Assembly: GCA_029204225.1 (NCBI GenBank)
Contig: CM055109.1
Location: 23,960,422 to 24,024,421, forward strand
Direction: 5' to 3'
DNA length: 64,000 nucleotides
From: Diphasiastrum complanatum
Taxonomy: Eukaryota; Streptophyta; Lycopodiopsida; Lycopodiales; Lycopodiaceae
Both the position numbers and the translations under genes were made by a program. Shown here one piece after another: positions 33,961 to 46,415 of the stretch. Below the pieces are notes generated by a model that was given only the letters and a program-made list of their open reading frames with translations, searched no databases and had not been told where the DNA came from. Position 1 is the first letter of the stretch; each line of letters starts with the position of its first letter.

Positions 33961-33980
33961 GTGTCATGGGACTACCACCA

Positions 33981-34722
33981 GTTTGGGTGGGGGATATTGT
34001 TGGAGGGTTTGCGGATATCGAGACAACCCTAATTAGATTATTCATTTATTAGAAGTTAATAAGCGAGAGAGATTTGGCAACCTGCATGTGTAAGTCCAAC
34101 TCGATGATCACATAGTTATCTGATTAGTTAAAAGCTAATAAAAGGACTTTAGACCTTTTTGCGGGAATTAAATGTCGCAAGGCCTAATTGTCAAGTTAGT
34201 GGATTAAAAAGGGTTCCTCCAAAATTTCAAATTTCAAATAATAAGGGAGGTAGAAACTGGCCAATAGGATTTGAGGCCAAAGCCCTAAAATCCACTATAT
34301 ATAATAATACTTTGTAATTCATTTACATGTTCATTTCAGTAAAGCAGATGGAACCTCTATCAAATTGGAATTGGATGTCCTTGCTCTTTTTTCTTGCTTC
34401 ATCTCTCATGCTTTATTTGGATTGTGATATTATTGGATTTGTTAATTTTAAAATTGATTCTTATTATACTTTTTGTGAGAGAAGAAAGAGAGAGAGAGAA
34501 AAAATTAAGCTTGATCTTTGGTTGGATAGTGTTAACTGTCAATATTAGTGGATCATAGTGTTAATAGTGAAATCATAAACATGTGTATGAATTTGAAGTA
34601 CTATGGCACTATTGCTCTCATGAAAACGAATCTCTGCATGACATGTTATAATCCTCTTCATCCTTTGATGGTTGAATGTGCTTGGATCTAGGGTTGAAGC
34701 TAGATAGGAAATTCCTGCTACA
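33981..34722 (+). mobile_element. Polypurine tract and 3' LTR, family shared with 57161-57917
   Basis: A G-rich tract (GTTTGGGTGGGGGATA, 33981-33996) precedes the LTR start TGTTGGAGGGTTTGCGGAT at 33998. The end is placed at CTACA, 34722 (725 bases). It aligns with the LTR at 57161, sharing words such as GTGTAAGTCCAAC, GACTTTAG and CCTTTTTGCGGGA, and a common distal part ending in CTACA. A CAATAGGATT box and TATATATAATAA lie near 34262-34310. Confidence 0.75.
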
Positions 34723-35265
34723 CATGTCTGATTGTAAACAAAGTTTATTTCCACTTGATCTAGGATTAAAGCTATCAAAGGTGTCGTGTCCACAAAAAAG
34801 GCAGAAAAGGAGGTCATGAAGAGATATCCTTTTCACTCCATTGTAGGCTCATTAATGTATGCTATTTATGCATTCGACCCAATCTAGCATTCTTGATAAG
34901 CTCATTGAGCCAATTTCTTTCTAATCCGAGGATGCACACTAGAAAGCTCTCTTGAAGTTCTTTAAATATATTCAAGCCACCAAAGACTTATGCATTTGCT
35001 ATGGAAGCAACCAATACTTTTGAAGCTAACATAGATGCAGATTGCCTTGAATCCTAGATTTCACTCTCGAAGCAAGCATATCGAAATCAGATACCATTAT
35101 CTCAAGGAAAAGGTGCAGAGCAAGGAAGTTTCACTCGTTTACTAGCAAGACCGATTTTATGGTAGTAGATTACTTCACGAAAGCACTATCGAAAGACAAT
35201 CACATTTAATTTTACATTTAAAAGTCTGAAGGTCAAAAAATTTCAAGATCCACGTTAAGGGGGAG
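34723..35265 (+). pseudogene. Ty1/copia RNase H C-terminal remnant and polypurine tract
   Basis: The plus strand shows MKRYPFHSIVGSLMYA (about 34819-34866), the copia motif before RNase H. Near 35065-35150 come SRSKHIEIRYHYLKEKV and KEVSLVY. A VADYFTKALSKDNH-like end follows near 35160-35210. Stops and frameshifts lie between. A polypurine tract AAGGGGGAG (35257-35265) leads into the LTR. Confidence 0.8.
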
Positions 35266-35752
35266 TGTTGGATTTCAAAGCTCAAGCGGAAATCCACTTT
35301 TTAATGAGCATCATGAAGCTGTAAATACTTAGAAAAATCAGGAAATTGAAAAGATGCGGCACAGAAGATCGAAGTCAGAGGATGACATTGACAGTTCATC
35401 TACTATGTACATTATGTGTACTATCTACAACGACATTCTAACTAACATAGAATGGATCAATTAGAACCAATAAAGATGTATAATCATACTTTCTTGTACT
35501 TAGTCCGACTGATGCACAATGATCAATAAAATTGTATATATTAATAGTTAAAGTAGGCAATCAATCAAATTTGATCAAGTGTTAAAGCTTTTTGAAAACT
35601 CATGCAACAGAAGTGTGCGCTTCATGCATCTGTACTCCGATCTACTTAGATCAATTATAATTCAATCAAGAGTGCAATTTTTGTCTCACGCTACGTTTGT
35701 TCTTGTATTGATATACTAATTAATTTTCTTCAATCTTACTAGCTATCTGACA
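35266..35752 (+). mobile_element. 3' LTR of a copia element
   Basis: The LTR begins TGTTGGATTTCAAAGC at 35266 straight after the polypurine tract. The right end is uncertain; ATCTGACA at about 35745-35752 is a plausible CA end. No PBS follows, as expected for a 3' LTR. Confidence 0.6.
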
Positions 35753-36469
35753 CACTACCAATCCATTAGCAACCTCACACAATCTCATTCCTTTGCCAAT
35801 AACTCGAAGTATTCATCCATGAGTGAATCGATTAGAGCTTCTCCTCTTAACATCCGATCATCCATCCAATTTTGACACTTCTACCACACTTAGATTTTGG
35901 TTTCCAATTGCCAGAAATCTCGTAGCTCCTATATCCAGTCACTCCATGGCTAGGTGGTGAAGTTGATTGAGGATTGACTTTCAATATCTACTTGGTTGGG
36001 TGGTTTGGCTCCACAACACTCCTTTTGGTGCTTGCAAAATCTTAAGAATCTACACTTGTCAATCTTTACAGGCATAGAAAGAGGATATGGAGAGACTTCA
36101 CTGGAAATACCAACATGTCTTTTCTTGAGACTATATCAATCTAAAAGGGATACTCTCTAAACTAGTAACACATTTGATATCTCTTAAGCCTAATGCACAG
36201 GTCAGAAGATATCAAGGGCCAGACATTGGTGGCCTACACTATTTTAAGATGCACAACATTATGTAAAGTGTTGCAATATCTTCTAGAGAATAAATCCAAA
36301 AGAGGGCAGAGCACGATCCCTTATCCCTATACAAGCATGTCTGCAATTTGAGAAATGGGGAATAGATGTTATTGGGGAACATGGATATTAGTTGCATAGA
36401 AGTTCTTATCTGAACATGTGATGGCTTGACATGGGCTTTCATGGCTGCCAAATGAAGCGGACATCAAAG

Positions 36470-36735
36470 TGTTTGACAGAAAGATGAGGAGGTGTTGACC
36501 TTCATCAATCAATTGGTGAACAACTACATCATTACCCACATTAGTGATGTTGTGACACCAAGACAAGCTTGAGATGTACTAAAAGAGCAGTTTGAGACTT
36601 GAAATCCATCAAGAATTTTGTTTTGAAGTCAAAATTGAATAGTGCCTGTATGGAGCAAGGGGAGCACATTCAAACTTATATGACCAGAATCAAGGCAATA
36701 AGGCTTGATAGCTTGATTTGGCCACTCATGGCTTC
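36470..36735 (+). pseudogene. Copia gag capsid remnant
   Basis: The plus strand shows NNYIITHISDVVTPRQA, then DVLKEQFE, then EQGEHIQTYMTRIKAIRLDS over frameshifts and stops. This follows the order of a copia capsid (helix, AWDVL-type motif, long linker). No other element parts are attached. Confidence 0.6.
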
Positions 36736-36739
36736 CAAG

Positions 36740-37440
36740 AAATCAGGAGACACTAGTCACTATATGATTTTATAAGTATGCAATATGATTCCATGTACTC
36801 TTACTTTCTTCTTCACTTATGCTAGACATGTGTTAGGGCCTTTGCAATGCTCATAGAGAACCGAGAAAGTCCTACAACCAAACAACATATTTTTAGATTC
36901 TACCGGGTGATCTTGAAACAAGCAATAAATCAAAAGTCTAAAAATTGACTAAAAATGTGATTAGTAGGAGACTTACCTCCTTGATGCAAGAATAGGAAAA
37001 AAAAAATGACATAATTCATTGAATCACTTACTGTTTTTTATTGACTTTTACAAAGTAGATATACATGCGACAATAAGTAGCATCACTCTTTGAATTATTT
37101 TTTTGGCAAACTTAGCTTAAAGTACTTCAAATGTATGTTTCTTATTGAGGGTTGTAGACGATATTAGTTTTCTCCTAGCTTTCAAATTGCACAAAATTGA
37201 TTTCTTAAGACAATTTCAATAAACAATTTGTGAGCTCAAATGAAAGATCACCCAACTTTGAGTGTTAGTAGGAACTTGGAGGATGGAAAAGAAAAAACTC
37301 GGTTGGATGAAACCTCATGAAACCGAACCTACTTGCAAAGGGCATGAGCATTGGTGGATGTGATGGCAAGCGAGGTTTATCAATCAATTTTGTATACCAT
37401 TAGGAGTTGACATTTGGAAAGATGAGTAGATGCATGTTTC
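36740..37440. other. Spacer, no recognised gene
   Basis: AT-rich, stop-dense sequence upstream of the short tandem duplication and the germin-like gene. No motif is recognised. Confidence 0.4.
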
Positions 37441-37450
37441 TTGTTAACAT

Positions 37451-37609
37451 AGTAAGTGTGAAGGCAAGTTTTGCTCATATGAAGGTAGTTGTTGATTGGA
37501 GATTGGAGAAGAGAAAAGCTGTCATATGTAATAAGTGTGAAGGCAAGTTTTGCTCATGTGAACGTAGTTGTTGATCCGCTAAGTGAGAAGATAAAAGCTG
37601 TAATATGTG
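37451..37609. repeat. Tandem duplication, two units of about 80 bp
   Basis: The block GTGTGAAGGCAAGTTTTGCT... followed by GTAGTTGTTGAT and AAAAGCTGT(C/A)ATATGT occurs at about 37451-37530 and 37531-37609. It lies 290 bases upstream of the germin-like start codon, so it could be part of that gene's distal promoter. Confidence 0.8.
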
Positions 37610-37781
37610 AGATAGTATGTTGTGTTCTCAAAAGTAAATGCTAACCAAAGTAACGTGCCTCCATCTCCCTCACGTGGCTTTCTCCTACCGAACTCTCTCC
37701 CACCATCCTCATGATTGCTTGTTTCTGTACAGCGATTGTGTAGATTAAGTAGCTCACACCTACACATCGTTGAGCTTGAAC

Positions 37782-37789
37782 TATAAATA
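37782..37789 (+). promoter_or_regulatory. TATA box of the germin-like gene
   Basis: TATAAATA lies 105-112 bases upstream of the start codon at 37894, a normal position for a plant gene with an 80-base leader. Confidence 0.65.
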
Positions 37790-37893
37790 TTCACACAAAT
37801 TATTCTGAAGGAAATCAGAGCTAGGACAATATTCCTGATCTCCATGCGTAGATAGGCTCGCTCTTCAGTTTAGACTTGAAGGATCGCTCGCTA

Positions 37894-40525
37894 ATGGCTT
37901 CCCAATTCTTAGTTTTCGTAGCTGGAATGATGGTCTTCCAGTGCTCTCTCTTTGGTCCGGTGAGGGCAGCAGATCCTGATCCGCTAGTAGACTTTAGTAG
38001 TGTGGCGCATAGCTTCACCCTGAGGGATATATTTACCAATGGAGACGTTTCGCATGGTCCAGGAGGTATTCGTGCTGCGCTCGATACAACCATCTTCCCA
38101 GCTATGGCGTAAGAATAATGTCCTTGTTTCTGTTCCCACCCAATTATTTGAATGTACTTGTGCTGAGCTTGATATGAACGTCTTCGATTCCTAGCTATCA
38201 CGGAAGAATAATATCCTTGATTCTGCTCCCACCCAAATTTTTTGCATGAATACGAGTGGTAACGTCTCCTATAAATATACATTGTACGTAATTAGATCTT
38301 ATGAATCGTTGATCATTTATCCTAAGCTTACGCTCGTCGGTAATCCATGATGTAGCATATTTTTGCAATCCTTTAGTTTTTTGATTTCAGGTCGCAGGGC
38401 CTCACGTTTGTTCAGTTTAAGCTGGTACCATGCGGAATTAACTTGCCTCATACACATCCAAGAGCCTCAGAATTGCTCACTCTTGTTGAAGGGGGGCCTA
38501 TTCAGGCTGGTTTCGTTGATACACATGGTATGGTCATTGTTCTTTTCTTACTGAACAGTTTATTATTGACCATCATGAGAGAAGCTACGATTCTCTCTCA
38601 AATAACAAGCATATATTTAAGCACCTTATCCTGATGTAGATCGTACAATATGAATATAGTAGCCAAAGGTGGCTGTTCTGATAGTTTTTGGCTGTCACGA
38701 ATCGTTGTATGTACTCGTTCAATATGTAAAAAATGGATTTAAAGACCAGGCTGTTTTCCTACGTTTTTTTTGTTTTAAAAAAGAAGAAGAAGTGTGATGC
38801 TGCAAACTAGATCCTGTCGTTCTGTATCAACCAGCTGAATGTGGATGATGAACCACTGCTTGACAGAAGCTGTTGAGAAAACGACCTGGTTTGTGTTAGC
38901 CAAATATCTTACCATCCTGCAGATGGAGGAACTATCGATTACATCTGTTAATTTCCATATAGGTGTCCTGCAAAATAGCTCAACAGAGTAATTGAGAATC
39001 CAGCTGTGCAAATGCAACTCGAAGTAGAAAACGAGATGGCAGCCCCAGCTTTTTCAAATAAGCAAGTGAGTGCAACTCAGAATCAACTCCCAGTAGAGCT
39101 TCAGCTAAAAGTAGAAAATGTCCCTTATATACAAGCATAACAACACAGAAAAAACTCAGCTGATCTTGTTCGATCATCCTAACCTACCATATAAGCCAAT
39201 CTTGCTTCTACCCAGTTTGTAGGAGCTGCAGGTCACTCCTTATAAAAAACAGCGTCGACGCTTTTTGAACTGATCAAGTTATAAATCCGTTTGAATGGTA
39301 CTGCTTGGTGAAGGTTGCCTTTCCTGAAAGTCCCAAACAACATCGTCAAAGTTAGACATGAACCCTGGTGAAGCTTCCACCTGTGATGTACTGGGAATCT
39401 TACAACCAGAATGATAGCTCAGATATACCGACCACACAGTTTCAACTTGCAGCTTTAGTCTGATACGCAATGAAAATAGCTCTGCCGTTCATTGCCCAAA
39501 CTTTGCTGATACAGAATTGAACTAAATTCTTCGAAATATGAGAAGGGGTTTTTTTGAAACATGGAAGTGAATTTTTTATTAAATTTGCGTTCCGTAAAAG
39601 AACATGGGCGATTCTCCACGTTCCTTGATGAACATGTTGATCTCTACGGTCGAGGGGGACAACCTCGTTCCGTACGCTGCTCTTCTATGGTCCATGCTGC
39701 AGTGCGCCTCAAGAGTCTCTAAGCTAACAATCTATGGTTTTGCAGGTGTGGCACACATTGATATCCTAAGACCAGGAGACGTTACTATCTTTCCAAGAGG
39801 CATGATTCATTTCGAACAAAATATTGGATTCAAAACTGCATTCTTCATCTCAGCTTTGAACAGCCAAAATCCAGGCACACTTGTAAGCTAAAAACTTGCT
39901 TCTCTATACGGATCGAAGAAGTCATCCATATATTAGATCTTTTATGTTCTCTTAGAATACTGTATGACTAACGTACGAACTAACTAATAGTATTCTAATA
40001 TATGAGCAATAGATACCTTTGATTGATAAGCTATTTTTGTTGGGATACTTCTAAGACTCAAAGTTTTGCTTAAAACGCGCACATGAATGTCTTGAAAAAC
40101 ACGAGACTAACAATAGACAATGAACATAAGTGTAGTGTTTTTCATTTGGACTATTATAATGAGCCTATTTGTCATAGAGTATCATACATTTATGTATTTA
40201 TTTGGTGCAACTATCTAAAAACAATATAAATTCTGGTTGTCCCATGCTACGTCCATTTATAGTAGCAACACTGATACGTCTGTATACATACTTCCTTCAG
40301 ATTTCTGCAGGTGCTGTCTTCCATTTACCAGCGGTGGTTTTGGCATCTGCGTTGAATCAAACGGTTAAAGCTGTGACTGCACTGAACTCAACTCTATACG
40401 CCTATGGAGGTGCTTTGCAAAAAAGCACTATTTCGGGCTGCAAACCACGTAAAGTAGAAACAATGCAAGCCAGAAATGGGAAACAACTCAAGGAGCACGA
40501 TGCTATGTATAATTGGGAAGCCTAG
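37894..40525 (+). CDS. Germin-like protein (four exons)
   Basis: Exons are 37894-38108, 38391-38527, 39746-39882 and 40301-40525, spliced at GT...AG borders with phases that fit (2, 1, 0), for a protein of 237 residues. Residues 1-26 form a signal peptide (hydrophobic core, cut near VRAADPDP). The mature N-terminus DPDPL and NGD...PGGIRAAL are typical of germins. Exon 2 holds germin box 1 (GINLPHTHPRASELLTLVEG), with metal ligands HTH and Glu; the usual first Gly is Cys. Exon 3 holds box 2 (GDVTIFPRGMIHFEQN), an exact match including the fourth ligand His. SQNPGT follows. Germins are secreted cupin proteins of the cell wall that bind manganese; some are oxalate oxidases or superoxide dismutases, but which activity applies here cannot be read from sequence. 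Intron 2 (1,218 bases) is long. The gene looks intact and is the only host gene I am confident in. Confidence 0.9.
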
Positions 40526-40621
40526 AATGACCAACCCAACATGCGATCAAAGTAGATCATTGAACAAAGCATCTCACAGCACGAAGTCTATCTAGTCTTG
40601 GAGTTTACAAGAACGACCGTC

Positions 40622-40785
40622 AATAAAAAATTCAGATGTAGCATCTAAGCTATCAACTGCAATATACCTTCTGGGCTTTGCCTTTGATAGTTTATGAGGC
40701 TTATATAGTATCTATCTGCATGTATGTAATGCTAAGGCTTCAGAAGCCTAGTTCCTGTTTACAAGATTGCATGAAATCTAATAAA
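40622..40785 (+). terminator. Poly(A) signals of the germin-like gene
   Basis: AATAAA occurs at 40622-40627 and 40780-40785, about 97 and 255 bases after the stop codon. Confidence 0.55.
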
Positions 40786-40799
40786 ATATAACATATGCC

Positions 40800-42720
40800 A
40801 TTATGTTGCTTCTCATCCAAAAACCTTTGATACTTTTGTGATGAAGTTGAGGGTGAACTTGTAGAGATGAGAAGCATAATTCTCATATCATTAAGGCTAT
40901 TGCAATTGTTCATACTCTAAAATAATCTGAGTCACTATGGCCTTTATGGATGTGTGACATATATTAGCTCAATTGACATGCCTTGTGTCATCTATCTATG
41001 ACAAAATTTGTGCATGAAATGCCATAAAAGTTGCAACCTTGGCATATACAACAACATCCTCATATATCCAAAATGAGTATGTCATTTAAATGTTTTCAAG
41101 AAAGGATGGTAAAAGAAACATTAATGACATAGTACGTATTTTGGATATATGAACATTTTTCGGAAGTCGTTGCTTCAATCTTTCCCGGATCTCAATCTAA
41201 TACTAGCCTACTAAACCTTAAAAACTACTCCTAAATTCACTCTTTGGATACAAGTTTTTTAGTTTCCATGTTTACATGAACTTCCCTTTCTCCTCCAATT
41301 AGGTTACCCATTAGTTTCATTAAGGACTGCTAATGATCCCAAATTTGGCCTTTTTAACAAATTGATTTTTAGCTAGTACTTAAGCCTCCTACTATGTAAT
41401 ACCTCAAACCACCTTTGAAAACTTGTGTTATAGCATGTGACTTGATTCAACGACTCTTTTAATTGGCTAGAATAATACTAGTCTATGCGCCATATGGAAA
41501 TAAGTAGATACATCTGCCACCAACCCCATTGGACTTCTTATTGACCCTATGAGGAGAGTATATGAAAATCAGTGAAGTTTCATCAATAGCTCCACATGTT
41601 TTGACACATCATATCTTACATATAAGTTGCTCAAAATGAAGGTCTCAAAATTTTTAATCGATAAATTTATATATGAAAAACATACATGTGAAAGGATTTG
41701 ATGTGATTCATCATAGTTTATGAGATATGATTTTTTGAATAAGTGTTTGAAATGCTCACTTTTGTGCAGTGCCACATTTTGTGTTGACTCTAGTTTTAGA
41801 AGTGTCATAAAATTTTAATTTCTATCAACGCATTTTGTGTTGTTATCAAATTTTTTTTCTATATGTTGAATCTTATATCCAAGCTCTAATTAACATTTGT
41901 TGTTGATCTGAGCAATTATGTCTGCATCATAGCTTCGATGGTTGGTCAAAAAAATAGTGGGAAACACCCGGCAAGTGGCTTTATCCTCTATTTAGGACAT
42001 TATAGAGCTCATTCATGCCTTTTCCTATTCTACTTTATAATAGTAAAGAAAGTGTGAGAAATTGCAAGCAACGTGCTCCTCTAATTGTATTGAATTTTGT
42101 TCTCCCCACCAAAATTAAATGATGTCATTTGACATTCTTGAAGGTAGATATAAAACTTGACATAGACATTATTTTGTATTATTGCACGTGTGTGTAACAA
42201 AAAATTTAAGATCAAAGTTTGCAAATGTAGATGACAGTGCATTCAAAAATAAAATAGCTCAATAAGCTTTCAAACGTAATGGAAAATTTGTTGTTAATAT
42301 ATAAAAAAACGTGACATTTATATGTGCTCTCTAATACATAGAAAGTTAAACCTATAAGCTTTGTAGCTAATGTGGGGATTTTGAAGCTTTTTTTTAAAAG
42401 AAACTTGATAAAATATCAAATAGTGCAAACATAAAATCATGAATCATTAAAAAGATAATTTCCAGTATCAAAATAGAATCTGACCAAATGCAAGCTATCT
42501 TAAATTCTATTCATCTTGAAAACTTACAATTACTAAGAGATGTGAAACTGTCAAAGAAGAAGGCTAAGAACAATAAGCAAAAGTGACAAACTTGCAAGGA
42601 TATTCAAACCCAGTTAGAAGGGGCTTATCCATATAGAAGGATTCATGCATTCAAGTACAAGCACATTCTAATTTTTGTTATTTGATCAATCAGATAAAGA
42701 TATTTTCTCAAGTATTGTGT
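40800..42720. other. AT-rich intergenic stretch
   Basis: No coding homology, LTR border or tandem array is recognised. Stop codons are frequent in all frames; the open frame at 41569-41808 (minus) has no known motif. Confidence 0.5.
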
Positions 42721-42731
42721 TTTTCTTTTGA

Positions 42732-43907
42732 CTAATTTCTCAACGATTGTGTTTCATATTCAATCTTTATGGCCTCATACCACTCCTTGGTATTGAGGGC
42801 TTCTTGGACATCTTTGGGCTCCTCATGAGAAACAAAATAAGCATAAGTGGAATCAAGATCCACTTGTTTTCCTTTGTTATCATAAGTGAGCCTCTTAGGC
42901 TCGGGTCTCTCCCTCATGGATCTTCTAAGAGTGAAAATCCGAGGACTTCCATCTTCAAATCTCGACCCCTCCATATGTTGATTGTCTTCAATAACAAAAG
43001 GTGATAGATTTTGAGGTTGCTTGATCTCGGCCCCTCCTAGATTGGACTTTTCTCCTTCATGAAAAACTATATCTCAACTTTCAATTACTTTAGAGGTAGA
43101 GAGCATGTAGATTCGATAGGCTTTCTTCTTGGATGAATATCCAACCATTACTCCTTTGCTTGCACAAGGATCATCCTTCTTTCTCGTTTCCAAGGGAATA
43201 TGGACAAAGCATATGCATCCAAATACTCTAAGGTGATCAACCTTAGGTTCTTCAAATAAAATGCTTCATATGGTGACTTTCCTCCAAGTGCAACATGAGG
43301 GAGTCGATTGCAAAGATAGTTTGAACAATTGATGGCCTCACCCCAAAAGTCTTTTGGCAAGGGTGCCTCAATTCTAATGGTTTTGGCACATTCACACAAG
43401 GTTCTATTCTTTCTTTCAGCCATCCCATTTTGAGATGGTGTATATGCACAAGAAAACTCCCGTTTAATGCCTTCAAGCTCACAATAATCATGAAATTTAT
43501 TGGAAGTGTACTCACCACCTCCATCACTTCTAAGAATCTTGATTTTGTATGAAAATTGATTTTCAACTAGAGCTTTGAACTTTAGGAAGTAGTCAAACAC
43601 CATAGACTTTGAAGCTAGAAGATATAACCAAGTAAATCTTGTGAAATCATCAATGTGTAGTCTTAATAGATGACTTTGAAAAAGGCTTCTTAGGAGATTT
43701 AGATATGGCACACGCCTCACATGGCTTGAAATTCTTGGAGATAAGATTAGACAAGCCAATAGCTTTGGCTTTCTTGACCATGGACACCATAGAACTATAG
43801 TTAGGATGCCCCAACCTTCTATGCCATAGTTCCTCCAAAGAAATATGAGAAGCAAAAGCACCATCACAAGAGTTAGCATACTCTGGGATCAAGCTTGTAG
43901 ATTCCAC
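42732..43907 (-). pseudogene. Copia integrase and truncated RT start
   Basis: Continuing from gag-PR on the minus strand: the pre-integrase segment [18 protein letters not shown] and CEACAISK (43830-43690), then a jump near 43650 into [17 protein letters not shown] of the integrase core. The stretch that normally holds the first catalytic Asp is missing. The second Asp ([12 protein letters not shown], about 43520) and the Glu ([11 protein letters not shown], about 43420) are present. A frameshift lies near 43150. RT begins with EEPKDVQEALNTKEWYEAIK at about 42840 but ends by 42730, so RT and RNase H are lost. Confidence 0.85.
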
Positions 43908-45174
43908 CTATCTAGACCCAAATGCAAGGATCTCATCATGCTTCTTGATTGTACATGTACCAACATTCAAATTCACATCTAGTCCACTATCAAGCAATTG
44001 CCCAACACTAATAAGATTTTTCGTTAACTTAGAAACAAAAAGTACTTTAGAAAGAAAAAGAACTTTTGATGATGAAAGCTTTAAGGGAATGGTCCCTATG
44101 CCTTCAATAGCACACTCATGATCATTTCCAGTGTAGATGGACTTCTTGGCTCCCTCATAAGGTGTCATGGATGAGAAAGAATGCTTGGAGCTACACATAT
44201 GTGAGGAAGCTCCACTGTCAATGTACCACGAACCATCCTTCTTGAAAGGTGATGAAGAAAAACTCGAAACCATAAGAGATCCCTCTCCATCACTTGCATG
44301 AGCATCTTCCTTCTCTTCATTGGAAATGTTGGCTTGCTTGAATTGACTCTTCTTCTTGAAGCAATTGGTGGCATAATGCCCCTTCTTGCCACAAAAGAAG
44401 CACTTGGTGTTTTTCTTCTTCTTCTTGGATGTGAAAGCTTGAGAGGACTCATCCTCTTCTCCTTTCTCCTTGACAATAAGATTGTTCTTTCTTGAAGAGG
44501 GTTGGTGTTGTTTCTTACTTCTTGACTTGTGCTTGTCTTTGGTAAAGAGGGCTTTACCATCAATGTTGCGAGACAGTCTTTCCATTTCCAAGAGTTTATA
44601 CTCTTGTCTTGATTCTTCAAAAATGAGCACACTTTGGAGTGCTTCCAAACTTGGTAGCTCCTCCTTAATGGCATAACTCTGAACAAGGTTGTCATATTCC
44701 TCCTTTAACCCATTAAGTATGACTTGAACAACTTCATTTTGGTTGATGGAGTCTCCTATGCATGACAATTCTCTATGGAGGTCTTTAACTCTCATTACAT
44801 AAGCTGAAGCACTTTCATCACTTCTCTGTACACTTTGAAAAATTTGGTTTCTTAGTGTTAGAAGTCTAGAAGTATTCTTTGCCTCATAGATGGACTTGAG
44901 AGTATCCCAAGCATCTTTGGCATTAGTACAAGCACCAATTTCTCTTAAGATGTCATTTGAGACATTCATTTTAATATAATGTAGAGCCATCCTAGCTCTC
45001 TTTTTGTACTTTGAAAAGTCTTGAGGAATTTGTGGTTCTTCTTCAATACCAAGTACAATATCTATCACATCTTGTAGAATTAAGACAGATTCCATCCTAA
45101 CCTTCCAAATTGAGTAATTGGAGGTTGACAATCTTTCACTTGCTTCTAATAGAAAGGCACCCATTGAAGCCATA
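43908..45174 (-). pseudogene. Copia gag-protease, nearly intact
   Basis: The start at 45174 (MASMGAFLLEASERLSTSNY) opens a 421-codon frame. It holds the capsid core (SIWKVRMESVLILQDVIDIV; AWDTLKSIYEAKNTSRLLTL), zinc knuckle CFFCGKKGHYATNC (about 44390) and protease signature WYIDSGASSHMCSS (about 44210). It ends at a TAG (43908-43910) that lies in phase with the pre-integrase segment, so a single nonsense change separates it from pol. The upstream extension to 45359 is probably leader. Family resemblance to the young element's gag is high (same start, same knuckle spacing), but here pol follows. Confidence 0.88.
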
Positions 45175-46400
45175 AAGAATGTTGGAAATAAAAAAAGATG
45201 GATGAAAAAATTTCTTACCTTTTCACTATAGGAACCAATCAAGGGTAAAAAACCAAATCCTATGTAAGAGTAAGCAAAAAACTGTGAGATAGGTCTCACT
45301 AGTTTTGACAATCTCTCTAAAACAAGATTTGAATCATCAAAAAAGATGAAGTACGGCAAAAGTTATGGTTCTCTGAATTTCACACGTGTGAAATACTTAA
45401 AAAATGTCAAATTGACTCAAATACAATCTATTTGTATGAAACAATTTGCCTAGATCCTCTAAATTTTGTCTAAATCACATATAGATGAGATTGGTCAACT
45501 TTTGGGTGATTTTTGTGATCATTCAGGCAATAAATGACATGTATTCAAGATTTGCCATAGGTCTAGGTGTTCTACCTACACCTATTCAAAAGCTTATAAC
45601 TTTTGATTGGTTTATCTAGCTGTCATGATTTAAATTGCATCAAATTCTACCATTTCTAGCTTTCTAGTGGGCCAAATTGCATGAAATTTGGATCTAAGGT
45701 GAGAGAGAACCACCAAACTGAAAATGGGCGGATTTCACACGTGCCTACACCTGAAATTCCGTACGATACTTGATCTGGATAGATCAAAGTGGTTTGAGGC
45801 TCAAAATCACCAGAAAGCTACAAACTAGCTAGAAAGTAGAATCTAGACAATTTCTAGCTTGAAATCTGATCACACGTGTGGGATGCCCTACACATGTACT
45901 TTTGATCTCCTAAGCCCAATAATACCATAAAGATCAAACTAGCATTGATTGACAATAGGAAAGCTGATCATACAAGAAATATTATTGTGTTACAAGCAAG
46001 ATCTATCAACAAAATATGAAACTAAGTACAATAAATGCCTCAACTCGGCTAGAGAGAGAATATGAATGTACAAACTCGAGTAGAGAGAGAGGGCACAAAG
46101 AGCTTAGTCTCCAAATTTGCATTACACACAAAAATCATCATCTTCTCAATGAGAATACATCACATATATATAGATCCATGGACTCTCCTCCTACTTTGAG
46201 TTGAATTGGAGTTATGAATCCACCTCTCAAGCTATCTAGACTTATTCAAGCCACCTCAATATGTCTAATTGTGCCACCTAGTATTTTCATGCATTAAATG
46301 TGGCATGCAAAGTACAAATGGCAATTCCTATGGTAGCTCGAGTTTCTACTTCTACCTACCTTGAATATTTTTTCTAAGATGAGTCTTTACTAAGCCAAAA
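45175..46400 (-). mobile_element. Leader/LTR region of the copia element, borders unclear
   Basis: The sequence upstream of gag shows three copies of the CACACGTG block (45381-45390, 45736-45743, 45871-45880), a TATATATAT motif (about 46162-46171) and a CT/GA-rich stretch near 46045-46095, all features of the other copia LTRs here. No clean PBS or TG...CA border was found, and truncation by the gypsy element at about 46400 is likely. Confidence 0.5.
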
Positions 46401-46415
46401 GAGCTCAATTCATCT

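Noticed and set aside
38775-39470. Minus-strand frames inside germin intron 2
   Set aside because: Checked for copia or gypsy motifs; none convincing, so not annotated as a gene or element.
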